Positions 58,685 to 64,000 of a stretch of DNA of 64,000 bases are shown here, piece after piece. Position 1 is the stretch's first letter, and the number at the start of each line of letters is the position of its first letter. A model generated the notes under the pieces. That model saw only the letters and a program-made list of their open reading frames with translations, was not told where the DNA came from and did not search any database. The translations under genes were made by a program, and so were the position numbers. Source of the DNA: Hevea brasiliensis. Its lineage: Eukaryota; Streptophyta; Magnoliopsida; Malpighiales; Euphorbiaceae. The stretch spans positions 56,981,502 to 57,045,501 of the forward strand of contig NC_079504.1 of assembly GCF_030052815.1 (NCBI RefSeq), written 5' to 3'.

Positions 58685-59529
58685 TTACCTCAAATTCATA
58701 TTTGGGGCTTCTTGCTCCTCTCCGGCTTGGGTGACATTTGGAAGTGGTGTTACTGTTGTGTTTGATCCTTCCATTACCTCTGTCTGGGTCCGTGGTAAAT
58801 TCCTCTTAGGACAATCTTTCAAACGATGGTCTGTGGCCCCACATCTATAACAGCTCCACCAATCCCTACATTCACCTTTATGCCACTTGTTACAATGGCC
58901 ACATTTTCTTGCTAATCCTGGCGCACTCACTACTAGTATTTCTGGTTGATCTCTTCTGGGTATAGGCCTAGGCCTAGATCTCCTACTTTGATCAGATGTC
59001 TGACTTAACTGTTCTCTTGGCCTCTTGTTACTAGATCGCCCAAATTTCCTTTGCCGATCACCTCTCCTCTTCTCACTCTTCATGAACACAAATAGTATAT
59101 TTCTTCCGAACTCTATCGTAGAATTCCCAAGTTACGACCGTGGCACTACCTTGGTTACGACATCCCACCATCGATATGCAACTTCTTGTAACAATGAAAC
59201 TGCACACTCCAAACTCTGTTCTGGTGTGCAATGGAGCTGCAGCAAGACTCATTCTATCTAACCAATACACAGCCGCAGCAGAATCGTCTTCCTTTCTACT
59301 ATTGAAATCTAAAGCTCCATACTTCCTAATTTTTCCTAGGGGTGATTTCTGCTGAGATAATGGTGGAACAACCCCACTATCCGAAAGAATCCACTATCCG
59401 CTCAAACAAAGCCTCTGGGGTTGTATGCACCTCTTGCACTAGTGGAGCAGATCTCCCGATTTCCAATATCACTCCCATCGAATGCGGCTTACTACTTCTT
59501 CTTCTACCGCTCTGCGATTCTCAGTCCAT
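58685..59529 (-). pseudogene. Gag remnant of element D
   Basis: The start, by analogy with A and F, is the ATG at 59529, but the frame is broken at once. A middle part at about 59270-59073 matches the gag domain out of frame. The 59089-58685 part is open: a basic stretch with EKRRGDRQRKFGR, then two zinc knuckles CGHCNKWHKGEC and CYRCGATDHRLKDC, both with all ligands. Then the coding ends and sequence unrelated to protease leads to the polypurine tract. Confidence 0.75.
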
Positions 59530-59656
59530 ACCTTAACCTTAAATAACCAAGAAAATAGATCTCGCATTAGTGTCACCTCAACTCATATGAATGCAATGCA
59601 TGTTATGCACACTATCTCATTCTATCTATCTATGCCTAGGAATGCCTAAACTGTGC

Positions 59657-59668
59657 TTCGATACTAAT
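59657..59668 (-). other. Degraded primer binding site of element D
   Basis: The sense strand reads TAGTATCGAAGC where A and F have TGGTATCAGAG. The position relative to the LTR is the same. Confidence 0.6.
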
Positions 59669-59671
59669 AAA

Positions 59672-62600
59672 TGTAACACCCTCACCCGACTACAGCAGTA
59701 CCGAGCAAAGTGTGTTACATTCGGTCTGGAGCACCTCCTCTTCTTATCTTTTTATTCCTTCATATTTTGATCTCATATTATTAATTATTAATTATTTTTT
59801 TTTTTGAGACCAAAAATGGTGAGTTTCCCTATTATTATTTGACGTATTTTACTATTTTTACTTTGAAAGTTTTTCAATAATTTTTAAATATAAATCTCTC
59901 AATTATTTTCATAACTATCTCATCATAATTCATCTCATTCATATATTTTTATTTACATATCCATTATATGGTTATATATTTATACTATCTATATCTTTCA
60001 AAAATCATATTCTCACTCACATCACATTCACCAAATTTTAAAATTTTTTTTTTTTTTTTATTTTTATAATTTAATTTTTTATATTATATGATAATTAATT
60101 TATTAAAAAACATTACATTTCTATTAATTTTACATTACATTTCTATTAATTACCTACTATCACATTACAATACACATCTCTACATCTATAATTAAATACA
60201 AAAATCTATCTATCTATATGGCCCTCTACATGCTGCGGAGGTGAGAACCTTCTGCCTGAATACTTACAAACTTCGTTACAAAAATCTCCTGCAAAAAAAA
60301 CAAATCCACAGCTAACAAAATCATCGCTTTAAGCAGCATTGCTAGTGTGGCGATAAATAAAAAAGAAAAATAAATATACAAATAAAAATAGAAAGTAAGA
60401 TTATAATTTGAATTTAATACAATGTATTTAATATAATATGTCTAATATTAATTATCTTTTGTTCTCATTTGTTTACGCTTTGGAGCGAAGAATCTAATTC
60501 CTAAATTCACATATGTAATATATATAAATACAATAAATGTGCACTATAATATATTAATATATTTATAGAAGGTACAACATTTATATTTAATATAATTTAT
60601 CTTTTATTTTTGCAATTTTTTTATCATTTTTACTTTTTTTTTTTATGTGGTTTTATTAAATCTCATTATTAACTAATAATTCAAGTATTATTTACTCATT
60701 TATTTGATTTCTAATATTTTTAATATATTTTATACCATTTTATTTCACAAATTACACACAACGAACCAAGTGACCTCTGGACTAAACTGATTGACATGTC
60801 TGACAAACGACCCTCAGAACCGCGTTATCACCAGATCTGTCATGAATGCGTACGCCAAACGTGATACCAAATATGCAGTCAGTAAATAATCAGTGATAAT
60901 AATATAAGATACAATTGGCATAATGCCATGAATAATAAAACGAATAATACGGGCATAAGCCATTGGCACAAAGCCATAAATACAGCATAAAGCCTTTTGC
61001 ATATACCTAACAAAAACATCGTATCGCATGCCACACATGTCTACACACTACAACACATGTCACAATATTAACATCATTAAATATATGACTATTGTGTTTT
61101 CATTTCATTATTTCATGATAAATTTAATTTATAATTCATTTATGCAATTGATCATTTTTTACATCACAATTCACATTTTTTATCCTTTTATTAAAATTAC
61201 TCAAAAATGCAATAAATAAACTAATATCCTCTCAATGTTATATTCATACATTTCATTTAATTTCATTTTATATTTTTCATTTATTCATTCACTTCTAAAC
61301 AATGGTTCATGTCACTTCTAAACAATTCAATTCATTTTCAATCATTTTTCTCATCATTTAAATCTACTTATGTAGTCACAAATTTTATATTTCAAGAGTT
61401 ATTATTTTATTATTATAAGTTTTTTGATTAATATTTAGGGATTATATTTATTGATGGGCATATTCCATGAAACTTATTATTCACATTTCTTTGGTGAGAA
61501 TTTTTCATGTTTCATAAATTTCATGATTATTTTATGGATTTCATTTGATAGTCCTAATTTGAGTTTTATTAATTATCAATTTTTAATTTGTCTTATTTTT
61601 TCATATAATTCTGCATTTAATTTTAGACTTCATTTTATTTTGTCATCTTATACTGTTACTAAATTATTACTTTTTCATACTTAAGGATATATCAAATTGT
61701 AATAAGGGATATGTTAATTCTAAGTACACCAAGATCTTACATTTTGAGTTTTTTAATTTTTTGAGTTTCTAGATGCATTTAATTTTCCAATTTCAATTTT
61801 CAGTTTTCAAATTTAAAATTCTTCATTTTTTTTTGGTTTTCAAAAATGTTGGATTTTTTACAGAAATGTTGAATTTTTAACAGTTAAAATTTGGAATTTT
61901 TTTTTAACATTTGTTTAACACAATTTATATTGATTGCTTACATTTTAAAAACAAGTTTAAAAATTTTCTAAGCTTAAAACAAGCTTATTTTGCACTGTTT
62001 TAATTTTCAGTTTTTGAAGTTGAATTTTATTGTGTGGGAAGTACTGTGAATGTTGGGAATTTTTGGAAATGGAATCTCCTTTTTGTATTCTTCTGAGTGG
62101 GTTCGTTTTTTAGATAACCCAAAAACCTGCAGAGATTTCATTTCCATTCTATGATCCAAAATCACATGGAATCTAACATAATAAATGCTTGGTATCATAT
62201 GGTTGGGCAAACAGTAACTGGAATCACTTGGGTAGGTTCCTTTTGAAAGTTGTGTTTGTTTGTGTCATTCCTTCATATCTGTAAAAATTCTATGTCTTAA
62301 CAGCATAAAAATTTAATTTCAGGTCAAAATGAACAGTACTAAGATTATAGCCAATTGAGCAATCTTATATTCATTTGGTCAATTTGGCTCTTGCTTATTT
62401 CAGGTTTATTTAGTCTTTTACAACATTTTTCTTCAGAAATTTAATCTTCCAACATGGCCAAGATCCATGTCAAAAGTGTCATAAGATTATACAAGTCCAA
62501 GTTCAAAAGTCAATGGACCTTGGACCAACACAGACATGGCAGTCCAAGTGGAAGTGGATACTAATTCCCTGTCACACTCACAAGGCAGCATACATTTTCA

Positions 62601-63790
62601 CTTTGCCATGCTAATTTTCATGTCAAAACAATTTCCTAATCAACCCACAAATTGTCCTCAAAAATTGATTTAGCCTCAATTTCAATTTCATTTCAAAAGC
62701 CAAGTCAGATTTTCACTTCTAAATTCATTATATCACCCTATATCATTTATAAGCACTATAAGCACTATCATTCATTATATACTTGTATATATTCCCTTAA
62801 CATTATAATCTTTATTTCATTCTAGTCACATTAAAACCATTACACACATAGTTTTTATTCATTTTACCTACAGGCAAATACTCATTTAGCATACTCAGTC
62901 ATTAGTATTATTCTTACTTATTTCCACAATCAAATTTTATTTCTCTTCTCTAACATGAACCTCACTTTTTTTAGTTTCTAAGCTTTAACTTGCCCTCTTC
63001 CTTTTTGTTTTTGCCAAAACTTTTCAAGGTGTTTAGTTTTCTAGGCTGGAAAATTGTGTAGGGTTTAGAAGGACAAAAGTTATGTTTTAAGGGAAGGGTT
63101 TGAAAGTGGAAAAGTAATGGTTAAAAGTGAAGAAAGAAAGAAGGATTTTCGAAGAGGTTTATGGAGGAGAGGTTCATGTTTGATTTGAAAGAGAGAAGAA
63201 AGTGCAGCAAATTTTTGGTCTTTGTTGTTTCTTTAAGTTTCATAAGAATTCTATTTGAAATTTGATTGGTTTTGTATTTTCATTTACATCTCTTTATATC
63301 TCATAATTTTTTTTATTTTATTTTTCTTTTTCTTTCTAATTACTCAACTATATTAATTTACTCAACACATTAATTTATATTTGCATCTATATGGATTGAA
63401 AATTGAAAATTTTTCTTCTCAAAAATTTTGCTAAAATTAAAATAAGCCAAAATGCCCTCAGTTTGGCTTAGCGGTCAAAAATTATTCTCTGGAATTTTCA
63501 AATTTTTTTTCCCTGTTTCTGAGTATTCTAATTATGAAGGAACACGAATGACAAATCTTCTAACCCAAAATTATTTATTGAATTTTCCGTTATACGAGGC
63601 TTCTCGCATTTAACATAACTTCCCTTTATTAATTTTATTTAACAAAATTTTCGTTCTTTTTAACCAATATATTTTTTATTTCTAAATTTTTCCTATTTTT
63701 TGAGTTAAATATTTAAGATGTTCTAGTTTAATACTTTAGATTAAAAAATTTTCGAGACTTCTGGCTATCCGAGGTGCTTTAAGGAGGAAG
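59672..63790 (-). repeat. Right (5') LTR of element D, heavily disrupted
   Basis: It starts TGTAACACCCTCACCCG and follows the left LTR in order, but with very many short gaps, homopolymer runs (for example T runs near 60045-60060) and local scrambles; the hairpin region near 60325-60350 is rearranged. The 3' part from 62000 is recognisable only in patches. The end is set at about 63790, after a CTTCTGGCTATCCGAGG stretch that matches the last 80 bases of other LTRs. Confidence 0.6.
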
Positions 63791-64000
63791 TTCTTGGGAT
63801 GAAATACAATTAGCACCGAGAATTTTGAGAAAAGTTATTGATTGAACTTTTGAAGAAATTAAAATTTTAAATTTATAAAAAGTTTACGGGGAATATGAAA
63901 AATAAATTTCTCAAAATTAAAATACTTTTAATACTGGAAAAATAATTTTATTAAATTTAAATTAAATAAATAAATTATTTAAATAATAATTCCTTATAAT
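63791..64000. other. AT-rich end of the window
   Basis: If D ends near 63790, the remainder of the E-family LTR should follow, but I could not align this sequence with 35490-35788. Nothing else is recognised. Confidence 0.35.

Larger units (their letters stand above)
54324..63790 (-). mobile_element. Element D: long-LTR gypsy derivative with only a gag remnant
   Basis: D has a left LTR of 4187 bp (54324-58510), an internal region of only 1161 bp (58511-59671) and a right LTR from 59672 to about 63790. The primer site (59657-59668) and polypurine tract (58511-58523) place it on the minus strand. The inside holds a broken gag; protease, reverse transcriptase, RNase H and integrase are absent. 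It must have depended on proteins from related elements, or lost pol by deletion. The LTR start matches solo LTR C. It is inserted in the second E-family LTR. The right end is estimated. Confidence 0.8.

Overview
The window is plant nuclear DNA. It is AT-rich, full of plant-type Ty3/gypsy chromoviruses primed by initiator tRNA-Met, carries one RTE-type LINE, and has a single host gene, a plant-specific ALOG/LSH transcription factor on the minus strand at 18385-19113. I take it to be a eudicot but cannot name the species. About 85% of the bases belong to retroelements.

Layout. 1-677: end of an LTR from an element (H) lying mostly off the left edge. 678-10647: element A, a Tekay-type chromovirus on the minus strand with LTRs of about 3.2 kb; its left LTR was hit by H. 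12109-15374: a full-length but dead RTE LINE (B) between perfect 12-bp duplications. 15387-20623: the only low-repeat island, holding the ALOG gene, simple repeats and its presumed promoter. 20629-24342: a solo LTR (C). 24407 to the right end: a nest in which an old plus-strand Tekay-like element (E) was hit three times: by G (25955-33853, CRM-like, plus) in its 5' LTR, by F (37709-48759, same family as A, minus) between protease and reverse transcriptase, and by D (54324 to about 63790, minus, gag remnant only) in the downstream LTR copy. G and F have perfect 5-bp target duplications, so the order of events is readable.

No element has an intact gag-pol. Most breaks are in-frame stops at conserved Gln, Trp or Arg codons, as expected from C-to-T decay of methylated, silenced DNA. 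E is notable because its frame stays in register from gag to integrase once F is removed.

The observations most worth checking are: a 75-bp GT...AG, AT-rich insertion in the integrase of A that F lacks and that sits at a CAG|G site in phase 0; an LTR hairpin with covarying pairs shared by A, C, D, E and F; a cluster of three short palindromes in the A/F LTRs that is expanded into a 20-bp-period array in D; a probable 1278-nt leader intron in G; a G reading frame that runs about 310 bp into the 3' LTR; three premature stops shared by A and F; and an abrupt rise in small indels from about 58.2 kb that may be assembly error. Boundaries and motifs were read by eye; identities are estimates.
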